DNA of 64,000 bases from Flavobacteriaceae bacterium (GTDB lineage: Bacteria; Bacteroidota; Bacteroidia; Flavobacteriales; Flavobacteriaceae): assembly GCA_016649715.1 (NCBI GenBank), contig JAENXC010000010.1, positions 62,001 through 126,000 on the forward strand. The letters are read 5' to 3'. Made by a program: the position numbers and the translations under genes. The notes below the pieces were generated by a model. It searched no databases. It had not been told where the DNA came from and worked only from the letters and a program-made list of their open reading frames with translations. Shown here piece after piece: positions 43,578 to 51,719 of this stretch (position 1 is the first letter of the stretch; every line of letters begins with the position of its first letter).

Positions 43578-44417
43578 ATGGCTTCACCCAACTGGAAAAC
43601 CGCTAAAGAATATTCAGATATCACTTATAAAAAATCAAACGGTGTGGCTCGTATTGCTTTCAACAGGCCCGATGTGCGCAATGCTTTTCGCCCACAAACG
43701 ACCTTCGAATTGCTAGATGCTTTTCACGATGCGCAGGAAGATACTTCTATTGGCGTGGTGTTGCTTTCTGGGGAAGGGCCTTCTTCCAAAGATGGGGTTT
43801 ATAGTTTTTGCAGTGGCGGCGACCAAAAGGCGCGCGGCCACCAAGGCTATGTGGGCGATGATGGGTATCACCGCTTAAATATTTTGGACGTTCAAAGATT
43901 GATTCGCTTTATGCCTAAGGCGGTTATCTGTGTGGTTCCGGGCTGGACCGTAGGTGGCGGACATAGTTTGCATGTGGTATGTGATTTGACTTTGGCAAGC
44001 AAGGAACACGCAATATTTAAACAGACCGATGCCGATGTTACCAGTTTTGACGGGGGCTACGGAAGTGCTTACTTAGCCAAAATGGTAGGGCAGAAGCGGG
44101 CTCGCGAAATCTTCTTCCTCGGAAGAAATTACTCTGCACAGCAGGCTTTTGATATGGGAATGGTGAATGCCGTGATTCCCCACGCTGAACTTGAAGATAC
44201 TGCTTATGAATGGGCGCAGGAGATTCTTGCGAAAAGTCCAACCTCCATTAAAATGCTGAAGTTCGCAATGAATTTAACTGACGACGGAATGGTAGGGCAA
44301 CAGATTTTTGCGGGAGAAGCTACCCGACTTGCATATATGACGGACGAAGCGAAAGAAGGGCGCGATGCTTTTCTTGAAAAACGGAAGCCGAATTTTGATA
44401 AAAAATGGTTACCATAA
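43578..44417 (+). CDS. menB: 1,4-dihydroxy-2-naphthoyl-CoA synthase
   Basis: The 279-residue crotonase-family enzyme closes the second ring of naphthoquinone from o-succinylbenzoyl-CoA. The oxyanion-hole motif FCSGGDQKARG and PGWTVGGGHSLHVVCDL are conserved, as are QTDADVTSFDGGYG and the C-terminal [14 protein letters not shown]. The ATG at 43578 (MASPNWKTAKEYSD) is preferred over an in-frame codon 21 bases upstream. It is intact, but a second, diverged copy of its 3' end occurs at 45708-45851. Confidence 0.95.
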   Translation: MASPNWKTAKEYSDITYKKSNGVARIAFNRPDVRNAFRPQTTFELLDAFHDAQEDTSIGVVLLSGEGPSSKDGVYSFCSGGDQKARGHQGYVGDDGYHRLNILDVQRLIRFMPKAVICVVPGWTVGGGHSLHVVCDLTLASKEHAIFKQTDADVTSFDGGYGSAYLAKMVGQKRAREIFFLGRNYSAQQAFDMGMVNAVIPHAELEDTAYEWAQEILAKSPTSIKMLKFAMNLTDDGMVGQQIFAGEATRLAYMTDEAKEGRDAFLEKRKPNFDKKWLP

Positions 44418-44520
44418 ATAGTTTTTTTTCTATGCTTAGAAACTATGGCAAATGTATTTATTTTTTATTAATGAGGTTGTGACGATGTTAAATGATTTTC
44501 TATTAATAAATTAGTTTTTG

Positions 44521-45594
44521 ATGAGGAGAACAAATAGTGGATGCGGAATTATAACATTTATAATCGTTGTAATGACAGCAATTGTAATGTTATTTCAAGG
44601 GGAATCCTTCTACGTTTTGTATTTAATGGTTTTTTTAAGTATACCTCTTGTAATTTTATTTTTACTGAATCTACCCGATTATTTCAAACACAACAAAAAC
44701 AAAACTCTTGAAAAAAAAATCGTATCTAAAGTGGTTTTAGATAATTCTTTAAATAATAAGAAGGAAGCATATTATATTAAAAATGAAAGTTTGATTGGTG
44801 AAATTACCTCCCAATCAATATTGAATAAATTAAAACAAAATAAAACATTAGAATATATAACCATAAACTGTTCTTCGAGAATTGAAATCTCAAGTCTTAT
44901 CAATAACAATCCTAATCTCATTAAAATTAGTTTAACCGGACCATTTTGGTTGAAAGATGGTATTATTCCTCAAGTGAAGGAGTTTTATATTAATAATGAT
45001 TATGAAATAAATAATTTTTTGATTGAAATTAATAAACAATCACTTTTGAAAAATCTCACAATTATATCTTCAGTCTTGGTAGATTTAGATATAATTGATG
45101 ATTTATTTAATAAACTCAAAGAAATAAGACTCGTTAATGGACTCAATAAAATACCTATCAAATTATTTGAGAGTAATACATTAACTTCAATAAATCTATC
45201 GGGGAATAAAATTCAAAATATAAAACTCACAGATTTTCATAAGAAAACACTAATTAATTCTAAGGTTTGGAGTTTAAATTTATCAAAAAACGACCTTACC
45301 AATATCCCTAATGAAATTTTAAATATTAAAACTTTAAAACAGTTAGATTTGTCATATAATCCTTTAGCGAACAGATTATTAAAGAAATTAGTAAAATATC
45401 ATAAAGAGATTGTAATACTGAATTTTGAACAAATGGAAGTTGGTGATAGAATTTTTCATCCTGTTGTAAAAAGGATATTAAAAATTTTAATATCAACATC
45501 GTTAATAATAATTCCTGGTTTAGTATTTGAAAATTTATCTTTGCCGATAATTTTTTTAATATTGGTTTTTATTTCCTATAACATCTTTGATTGA
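44521..45594 (+). CDS. AT-rich membrane protein with leucine-rich repeats
   Basis: The 357-residue protein has two N-terminal transmembrane helices (about 10-27 and 32-50) and a C-terminal hydrophobic pair (about 318-357). The centre contains leucine-rich repeats, best seen at LTSINLSGNKIQNI, VWSLNLSKNDLTNIPNEILN and TLKQLDLSYNPL. ATG at 44521 is preferred to the TTG one codon upstream. Codon use is much more AT-rich than neighbouring genes (Asn/Ile/Lys codons dominate), a sign of transfer. It sits between menB and a duplicated menB 3' end. Function unknown. Confidence 0.75.
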   Translation: MRRTNSGCGIITFIIVVMTAIVMLFQGESFYVLYLMVFLSIPLVILFLLNLPDYFKHNKNKTLEKKIVSKVVLDNSLNNKKEAYYIKNESLIGEITSQSILNKLKQNKTLEYITINCSSRIEISSLINNNPNLIKISLTGPFWLKDGIIPQVKEFYINNDYEINNFLIEINKQSLLKNLTIISSVLVDLDIIDDLFNKLKEIRLVNGLNKIPIKLFESNTLTSINLSGNKIQNIKLTDFHKKTLINSKVWSLNLSKNDLTNIPNEILNIKTLKQLDLSYNPLANRLLKKLVKYHKEIVILNFEQMEVGDRIFHPVVKRILKILISTSLIIIPGLVFENLSLPIIFLILVFISYNIFD

Positions 45595-45707
45595 GTGTAT
45601 TTCAAATTATTCATATTTTAATAATATAAAACAGATGAAAGTCTTTATTTCGATGTTGTATAAATGTTAAACGTGATGTTTCTAATTACTTTAAATTTTG
45701 ATACATT

Positions 45708-45851
45708 TTAACGGGTAATGGCAGGGTAGGCCAACAGGTTTTTGCAGGAGAGGCTACAAGATTGGCCTATATGACGGACGAAGCCAAAGAAGGTCGCGAT
45801 GCTTTCCTCGAAAAGCGCAAACCTAATTTTCAGAAGAAGTGGTTGCCGTAG
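45708..45851 (+). pseudogene. duplicated, diverged 3' end of menB
   Basis: The frame reads [20 protein letters not shown] and continues to the menB C-terminus ending in WLP and TAG. Over the 47 codons it matches intact menB at 42 residues, while most third codon positions differ (about 80% of bases identical by eye). There is no start. It is a xenologous remnant rather than a recent copy. Confidence 0.85.
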
Positions 45852-45893
45852 GGCAGTAGTCAGTACGCAGTAATCAGTATGCAGTAGTCAGTA
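45852..45893. repeat. run of CAGTANTCAGTA direct repeats
   Basis: CAGTAGTCAGTACGCAGTAA and TCAGTATGCAGTAGTCAGTA form a short tandem run just upstream of the methyltransferase. Reverse-complement relatives (ACTGAATACTGA) occur at 30750, 57450 and 62325. Confidence 0.6.
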
Positions 45894-45927
45894 AAAGAAA
45901 ATTCAAATAAAAAAACAATCGATTTCA

Positions 45928-46788
45928 ATGAGTAAATTATTCAACTTGCGTAGTTTTTGGTATTCGCTTTCATCAAACCAACGATTTTTTATTAGGCGAC
46001 TTTACTATCTACCAAAGGATACTTTGGACAGTATTATGGGAAAGCGACATAAATACGTTCCACCGCGCGGTTATATTTATACAGGTTCTCCGGCCAGTGC
46101 TGAAAATTATCTGAAGCAAGGGCAGCACCAACTGCAAATGCTTCAGAAATATGCGAATCTTCAGCCTAAGCATTCCGTTTTGGATATTGGCAGTGGTATT
46201 GGAAGAACTGCAATTGCGCTGACTGATTATATAAACAATAGCGGAAGTTATGAAGGTTTTGATGTGGTTGAAAGAGGCGTGCAATGGTGCAACGCGCGCA
46301 TCCACAAGGAACATCCAAATTTTAATTTTAAATATGTGCCCTTGTTCAATGATCTTTACAATACGGCAACGCTTAAGGCTACTGAATTTATTTTTCCTTA
46401 TGTTGACAATTCCATAGATGTTGCCTTCTCTTTTTCAGTTTTTACGCATATGCAGATTGAAGAGATTCAGCATTATTTCAATCAGATTTATCGGGTGCTG
46501 AAACCTGGAGGAGTTTGCTTTTCTACTTTTTTTCTTTATGATGAAGGTTCAGAAGCATTTATTTCAACTAAAAAAGATTTCAGTTTTCCTGTGAAAAGGG
46601 ATGGGTTTAGGTTGATGAACGAAAATGTGAAATCTGGCAACATTGCTATTGATAAAAAGAAGCTTTCTAAAATGCTCATTACTGAAAATTTTGAATTGGT
46701 CACTATTATAGATGGTTTTTGGAAGGATGATGTGCGGGATACTGCAAAAGCGGAGTATCAGGATATGATGGTTTTTCAGAAAGTGTAA
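45928..46788 (+). CDS. class I SAM-dependent methyltransferase
   Basis: The 286-residue protein has SAM motif I VLDIGSGIGRTAIALT (about 85-100), the acidic motif II region YEGFDVVERG, and a motif near FSFSVFTHM for the later strand. Residues 1-80 are a distinct N-terminal region. It is related to small-molecule or glycan methyltransferases, but the substrate cannot be read. It begins the second half of the accessory island. Confidence 0.8.
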   Translation: MSKLFNLRSFWYSLSSNQRFFIRRLYYLPKDTLDSIMGKRHKYVPPRGYIYTGSPASAENYLKQGQHQLQMLQKYANLQPKHSVLDIGSGIGRTAIALTDYINNSGSYEGFDVVERGVQWCNARIHKEHPNFNFKYVPLFNDLYNTATLKATEFIFPYVDNSIDVAFSFSVFTHMQIEEIQHYFNQIYRVLKPGGVCFSTFFLYDEGSEAFISTKKDFSFPVKRDGFRLMNENVKSGNIAIDKKKLSKMLITENFELVTIIDGFWKDDVRDTAKAEYQDMMVFQKV

Positions 46789-46820
46789 CGATTCATAGTT
46801 CCAGCAGTTTAGCGAAGATG

Positions 46821-47135
46821 CCAACAGAGGTTTCCATCGATCCGACTGAGGTTTCCATCGATTCAAAGTGGGTTTCCATCGACCCAAAATGGGTTTCCAT
46901 CGACCCGACTGAGGTTTCCACCGACCCGACTGAGCTTTCTGCCGATCCAACTAAACCTTCTACCGACCCGATTGAACTTTCTACGTACCCAACTGAATTT
47001 TCTATCGGCACGACTAAACCTTCTACCGACCCGACTGAACTTTCTATCAATCAAACAAAACTTTCTACCGACCTTACTGAGCTTTCTAAGGGTGGGAAAT
47101 CGCTATCTATGAGCCCGACTAAACTTTCTAACGTT
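46821..47135. repeat. fifteen 21-bp tandem repeats
   Basis: The unit is close to CCGACTGAGGTTTCCATCGAC and repeats 15 times without spacers. Units 1-5 read GTTTCC in the centre, while later units read CTTTCT, so the array shows a gradual change along its length. Because 21 is divisible by three, several frames stay open on both strands: plus frame heptads like PTEVSID from an ATG at 46818, and minus frame heptads like VGSMETS. Whether any of these is translated is unclear. Confidence 0.9.
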
Positions 47136-47185
47136 TGCGAGGAGTTTGGAGATTTACTGTTGTGGGTGCACGTTGCAAACGTGGG

Positions 47186-48091
47186 CTAGCGAGGTAAAAA
47201 CTGAATTTTTTTTGAATTTTTTTTCTTGATTAATTTAAAATCCGTTGGATTCCAATCCTCTAAGTCGGGTTGTTTTAGATCGCGACTAAAAAATAATATT
47301 TCTTTTCCTTTTTTGCTTGAATGTGTGGAATGATTAAATATATATTCTTTTCCTTGAAATGGTTGATATATTTCTTTTATAATTGGATGATTATCATAAG
47401 AAACTATCCAATGGATATTTTTTATTTTTTTTATTTTCGCCGCAACCTCTTTATGATCTTGATTATCATAATAATTCATATAAAGAGAAGAAGCTTTTAA
47501 ATAATATGGTGGGTCGAAATAAAAAATAGTGTTCGAATTTTGTGGATTATCAACGACTTTATCAATTAATTCCAGAGCATCCAAAGAATAAAGTTCAATA
47601 TCTTCTTTTCTTGATGAGATTAATTGAATTTTTTTAATTATTTCTTTTTTGTTGAAACGACAATCCAATTTATACTTCCCTAATTGTTCTTTTCCTCCGA
47701 TCACACCACCTTTTATTATTCCGTCTCTATTTGTTCTATTTAGGAACAAAGTGGAAAACCCCAAATCGAGTAAATCAGGCTTTTGTTTATTAGTCTGAAT
47801 TTTTTTTAAGCGAAGACGATTTTCAATTGTTATTTCAGTATCTTCTATTAATTGACACAATCTTTGTGAATCATATATAACTGAATGCCAAAAAGCGTAT
47901 ATCGAAAGATCTTTATCATTTATAGTAATTTTATTGACAAATCCTTCAAACAGTAAAAATAGCGCTACAGATGCACCACCTGCATATGGTTCAACATAAT
48001 GAGATGAAATATTATTGTCTATGCAAATTTTGGCTAGAAATGAAGAAAGTTTGTTTTTGCCTCCTGGATAACGTAATGGTGAATAAAACAT
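47186..48091 (-). CDS. DNA adenine methylase (Dam/D12 class N6-MTase)
   Basis: The 301-residue enzyme has the N-terminal SAM-binding motif LRYPGGKNKL, EPYAGGASVALFLL and the catalytic DPPYYLK (about residues 195-200). It transfers a methyl group to adenine N6 in a specific site, which is not predictable here. It is AT-rich, unlike the surrounding housekeeping genes, and sits next to a ParB-like protein (48149-49618) on the same strand, in an island. This suggests a restriction-modification or other defence unit, but a paired nuclease is not proven. Confidence 0.88.
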   Translation of the reverse strand: MFYSPLRYPGGKNKLSSFLAKICIDNNISSHYVEPYAGGASVALFLLFEGFVNKITINDKDLSIYAFWHSVIYDSQRLCQLIEDTEITIENRLRLKKIQTNKQKPDLLDLGFSTLFLNRTNRDGIIKGGVIGGKEQLGKYKLDCRFNKKEIIKKIQLISSRKEDIELYSLDALELIDKVVDNPQNSNTIFYFDPPYYLKASSLYMNYYDNQDHKEVAAKIKKIKNIHWIVSYDNHPIIKEIYQPFQGKEYIFNHSTHSSKKGKEILFFSRDLKQPDLEDWNPTDFKLIKKKNSKKIQFLPR

Positions 48092-48148
48092 TCTTGAAAT
48101 TATTTGAATAGAACAAATAAAATGAAAAATATAATGATTTGGCCACTT

Positions 48149-49618
48149 TTAGGAATCTTTATTCAACTCATAATAAATAATAACAAAGAAAGGCTCTAAT
48201 AGGTCCCATTTTGTTTTTAATTCACTTGAAGAAGGCTCAAGAGTATTTGAATGAACATATTCGTGAAATTTTTCAATAGATAAATATGTATATTGTTTTT
48301 TTGATGATCCCACAGAATTTATTACTGAAAAAAGTTTATTAGGATATCCTAATGAAATCAATTTATCTACAACCCATTCAATTTTAGAAGAAATTCCCGA
48401 GTCCTTTTTAAAATTATGTCCATGTTTTTTCTCTGCATATTCATCTAAAGTAACTTCCAAAAAGACTCTAAATAAAACACCTACAGCATTTGGAACTGAT
48501 TTTGTGGAATCACTTAATAAAAGATCATCTCTTAACTCACGAAATATGTTATTGACTTTATTGTTTTTAATATTTAGTTTGCAACTTTTTGGTATTAAAC
48601 GAGTCCTAGATGTTGATTTGCGTTTTAATTTATTTTTTTTATCTGGCAGAATTGCCCCGCTAGTCCCTTTATTTGTATTAACTACTTTAGAAATATCCTC
48701 TCCATCATTATCTAGCTTTTTAATATTACCTTCTATTTTTTTCTCAACTATATGTTCTTTTTGATTTGTTTTTTTCTTATCAGAATTGGAATCAACTTTT
48801 TTAAGAACAAGGGTATTTAAATATTTGTCAATATCTACTTTATTTAGTCGAGAGAATATTTTTCCATTAAAAACCTTTCCTGCAATAATATCATAAATTA
48901 TTATTTCTAATTTATTTGTAAAATCTTTATTTCCAGAAATTAAATTATTGTCATCATCAAATGTTAAACTGAAAAATTTTGCAGCAGTGGTAGAATTGAT
49001 TGTCCTAAATAGTGTGGTTACATATCCCTTACCTAAAATTTGATTTTTAATGCTCTCAGGGAGATCCATATTTCTAATAATAACAGACAAATTACTTTGA
49101 AAAATATCTTGTTTCATTGGATTTTCCAACCATCGTAATTTAGCATTTGAATTTTCTATGGAACCCCAATTCACTTCATTGTTATTATTTAAGTGTTTTC
49201 GGTTGACATATCTTAAAATTTCCTTTGGATTTTCAGATATTACACAATCAATTTTAAAATCTTCATCTATATTTATTAATCTTTTAAGTTGAGTAAAGTA
49301 ATCGGAAACATTTATATCAGAGGTAATATTGGGGTTCAATAATAACTTATAAACCGTTAATCTTCTATTCCCTTCATAAGCAATAAATTCCCCATTATCA
49401 TTATAAATTGCTAATTTTTCAAATACAGGCATATCAAAATCCTCGACAACTTCTTTTCCAAATTCCTTGATTTTGTAATGCGGTATAGAAACGATGTAAT
49501 CTATTAGTTCATTCTCTGGCTTACCAAAATAAGCTTCAGGAAACCTCGGGTTTTCTGACCATAGATTTAAATCCTTTAGAGCAATTTTTCTTTCTTCAAA
49601 ATTATTTTCTTTTGCCAT
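48149..49618 (-). CDS. ParB-like N-terminal domain protein with helical, HEPN-like C-terminus
   Basis: This 489-residue protein has a ParB/Srx-like N-terminal domain (about 10-100): KIALKDLNLWSENPRFPEAY, then IAYEGNRRLTVYKLL, the GNRR motif expected of the fold. Residues 290-350 are a Lys-rich disordered linker. The C-terminal 140 residues are helical, with NAVGVLFRVFLEVTLDEYAE and KFHEYVHSNTLEPSSSELK, resembling HEPN/DUF4145-type domains (weak call). It lies 57 bases upstream of the DNA adenine methylase in a probable operon. A modification-dependent or abortive-infection role is inferred. Confidence 0.7.
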   Translation of the reverse strand: MAKENNFEERKIALKDLNLWSENPRFPEAYFGKPENELIDYIVSIPHYKIKEFGKEVVEDFDMPVFEKLAIYNDNGEFIAYEGNRRLTVYKLLLNPNITSDINVSDYFTQLKRLINIDEDFKIDCVISENPKEILRYVNRKHLNNNNEVNWGSIENSNAKLRWLENPMKQDIFQSNLSVIIRNMDLPESIKNQILGKGYVTTLFRTINSTTAAKFFSLTFDDDNNLISGNKDFTNKLEIIIYDIIAGKVFNGKIFSRLNKVDIDKYLNTLVLKKVDSNSDKKKTNQKEHIVEKKIEGNIKKLDNDGEDISKVVNTNKGTSGAILPDKKNKLKRKSTSRTRLIPKSCKLNIKNNKVNNIFRELRDDLLLSDSTKSVPNAVGVLFRVFLEVTLDEYAEKKHGHNFKKDSGISSKIEWVVDKLISLGYPNKLFSVINSVGSSKKQYTYLSIEKFHEYVHSNTLEPSSSELKTKWDLLEPFFVIIYYELNKDS

Positions 49619-49779
49619 TTTTCTTTCTCATTTTAACATTTAAAGTACAATTTACTCAAAAAAATAAAAGGAAAGAATTTTTAGCGGCAACTTTAGAGAG
49701 ATTACCTTAAAAAAACATCAAATGAAAAAGCCTTTATGCTTCAACTTACTTAATGTCAGCTGTTACTGAACACTGAATA

Positions 49780-51447
49780 TTATTTTCCATAAGCATCCGC
49801 ATGTACATTCTTCACAGCCCGTCCGCTAGGATCATTCATATTCTTAAAACTGGCATCCCATTCCAATGCAATAGGGCTGCTGCACGCCACAGATGGCACT
49901 GAAGGCACGCTGAGCGCGGCGGTGTCGCTGGGGTAGTGTTCGGCGAAAATGCTTCGGTAGTAAAACTCTTCCTTGCTGGAAGGAGTTTGCAGTGGGAACT
50001 TGTATTTGGCATTTGTTAGTTGTTCGTCGGTTACTTTTTCGTTTACCATTTCCTTTAAAGTGTCTATCCAACTGTAGCCCACGCCGTCGCTAAACTGTTC
50101 TTTTTGGCGCCACGCCACACTGGCGGGGAGCATATCTTCAAAGGCTTTGCGGAGTACCCATTTTTCCATGCGTTCCCCGTTAATCATTTTGTCCTGTGGG
50201 TTGATACGCATGGCCACGTCCATAAACTCTTTATCAAGAAAGGGAACGCGCCCTTCAATTCCCCAACTGGCGAGTGATTTGTTTGCGCGCAGGCAGTCGT
50301 ACATATGCAGTTTGTCCAGCTTGCGCACGGTTTCTTTGTGAAGTTCTTCGGCGTTGGGGGCGTTGTGGAAATAGAGATAGCCACCAAATATTTCATCGGA
50401 GCCTTCGCCGCTGAGCACCATTTTTATACCCATCGCTTTAATGGCGCGCGCCATTAAATACATGGGTGTGCTGGCGCGGATGGTGGTGATGTCATAGGTT
50501 TCCAGATGATAAATCACATCGCGGATGGCGTCAATGCCTTCTTGGATGGTGAATTTTATTTCGTGGTGAACTGTCTTTAAATGTTCCGCTACTTTTTGTG
50601 CGGCGGCCAGATCGGGGCTGCCCTCAAGACCGATGGCAAAGCTGTGTAGCTGTGGCCACCAAGCACCTTCGGTGTCTTCGCTCTCGATACGTTTTTCGGC
50701 ATACTTTTTTGCAATTGCTGAAGTGATACTACTATCCAATCCACCGGAGAGCAATACGCCGTAAGGCACGTCGCTCATCAGTTGGCGGTGTACGGCGGCT
50801 TCCAATGCCTTGCGGAGTTCGGCGATTTCGGTGGTATTGTTTTTTACGTTTTCGTACTCCATCCAATCGCGGGAGTACCAGCGTTTCAATTCGCCTTCGC
50901 GGCTGTCTAGATAATGGCCGGGAGGGAAGAGCTCAATCTTTGTGCAAATTCCTTCCAAAGCTTTTAATTCTGAAGCCACATAAAAAGTTCCGTTTTGGTC
51001 CCAACCGATATATAGAGGAATGATGCCCATATGGTCGCGGGCAATGAAGTAGTTGTCGTTTTTAATATCATAAAGTGCAAAGCCGAAGATGCCGTTCATT
51101 TCATCCAAAAACGAAGCGCCTTTTTCTCTGTATAAAGGAAGGATTACTTCGCAATCGCTTTTGGTTTGGAAATCATAGTTTTTGAATTGTTTCCGAAGCG
51201 CCATATGGTTATAGATTTCGCCATTGGCGGCCAAAACGAGATTGCCATCACTGCTGAAAAGCGGCTGCTTTCCAGAAGTTGGATCAACAATGGCGAGGCG
51301 TTCGTGCGCCATTATCGCTTTGTCGTTACTGAAAATTCCACTCCAGTCTGGGCCCCGGTGACGGATACATTTTGCCATTGACAATACCTGAAGTCTTAAG
51401 GCCTCCGCGGGCTCTTTGAGTTTGAATGCACATACAATTCCACACAT
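49780..51447 (-). CDS. asnB: asparagine synthase B (glutamine-hydrolysing)
   Basis: The 555-residue enzyme starts MCGIVCAFK, with Cys2 the glutaminase nucleophile once Met is removed. The N-terminal amidotransferase domain (about 1-200) contains RHRGPDWSG and ANGEIYNH. The synthetase domain has the PP-loop LLSGGLDSS (about 233-241) and GEGSDEIFGGY. It makes asparagine from aspartate, ATP and glutamine. Its leader carries an Asn-rich peptide and a terminator (see 51497-51596), pointing to transcription attenuation by asparagine supply. Confidence 0.96.
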   Translation of the reverse strand: MCGIVCAFKLKEPAEALRLQVLSMAKCIRHRGPDWSGIFSNDKAIMAHERLAIVDPTSGKQPLFSSDGNLVLAANGEIYNHMALRKQFKNYDFQTKSDCEVILPLYREKGASFLDEMNGIFGFALYDIKNDNYFIARDHMGIIPLYIGWDQNGTFYVASELKALEGICTKIELFPPGHYLDSREGELKRWYSRDWMEYENVKNNTTEIAELRKALEAAVHRQLMSDVPYGVLLSGGLDSSITSAIAKKYAEKRIESEDTEGAWWPQLHSFAIGLEGSPDLAAAQKVAEHLKTVHHEIKFTIQEGIDAIRDVIYHLETYDITTIRASTPMYLMARAIKAMGIKMVLSGEGSDEIFGGYLYFHNAPNAEELHKETVRKLDKLHMYDCLRANKSLASWGIEGRVPFLDKEFMDVAMRINPQDKMINGERMEKWVLRKAFEDMLPASVAWRQKEQFSDGVGYSWIDTLKEMVNEKVTDEQLTNAKYKFPLQTPSSKEEFYYRSIFAEHYPSDTAALSVPSVPSVACSSPIALEWDASFKNMNDPSGRAVKNVHADAYGK

Positions 51448-51496
51448 GATATTTGGTTATTGAGTTATTTGGTTATTGAGTTGTGAAAAAAAAAAA

Positions 51497-51525
51497 AGCC
51501 CGCCAGGTAAAAAACCTGACGGGCT
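51497..51525 (-). terminator. intrinsic terminator in the asnB leader (attenuator)
   Basis: On the minus strand AGCCCGTCAGGT and ACCTGGCGGGCT form a 12-bp stem with one G-U pair and a five-base loop, followed directly by about eleven T residues. It ends about 40 bases before the asnB ATG. In this position it can only block asnB itself, since the gene upstream has its own terminator at 51674. Confidence 0.9.
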
Positions 51526-51535
51526 GTATATCGCG

Positions 51536-51596
51536 ACAAGTTTTTGTTACGGCAACTGGTTATTATTATTTAGACTGAAATGTAACATACACTTGT
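51536..51596 (-). promoter_or_regulatory. stem enclosing the asnB leader peptide
   Basis: ACAAGTGTATGTTAC and GTAACAAAAACTTGT pair at both ends of this region (12 Watson-Crick pairs plus one of three central positions), enclosing a 31-base loop. The start codon lies in one arm and the stop codon in the other, so translation of the leader must open the stem. I do not see a perfect antiterminator that pairs with the terminator arm. Confidence 0.7.
51547..51588 (-). CDS. asnB leader peptide, 13 residues with NNNNQ
   Basis: The minus strand reads ATG TTA CAT TTC AGT followed by CTA, four Asn codons (AAT AAT AAT AAC), CAG, TTG, CCG and TAA, giving MLHFSLNNNNQLP. Four consecutive codons for the product amino acid, then glutamine (the amide donor of AsnB), just upstream of an intrinsic terminator and asnB, is the classical layout of a leader peptide for attenuation. 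It is far too short for normal gene finding. Confidence 0.82.
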   Translation of the reverse strand: MLHFSLNNNNQLP

Positions 51597-51673
51597 TTGT
51601 TTTTTTATTTGAATTGCTAATATAAAATAAATTTCGAAGCGAAACTATATCTTGATTAATTTAGATTAAAAAT

Positions 51674-51687
51674 AGGGGGAAATCCCC
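51674..51687 (-). terminator. short terminator after the E1 dehydrogenase gene
   Basis: GGGGG and CCCCC pair around an AAAT loop, followed on the minus strand by TATTTTTA. It lies 33 bases after the E1 stop and would separate that gene from the asnB leader. Confidence 0.6.
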
Positions 51688-51719
51688 CAGAGGTTTTCAA
51701 TAGCTACAAAGGTTGAATT

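Noticed and set aside
46793-47050. Minus-strand VGSMETS heptad ORF as a definite gene
   Set aside because: A 21-bp period keeps several frames open by chance; without an independent signal I list it only as part of the repeat.
46821-47135. Repeat array as a CRISPR
   Set aside because: Units are contiguous with no unique spacers and drift steadily, and no cas gene is nearby.
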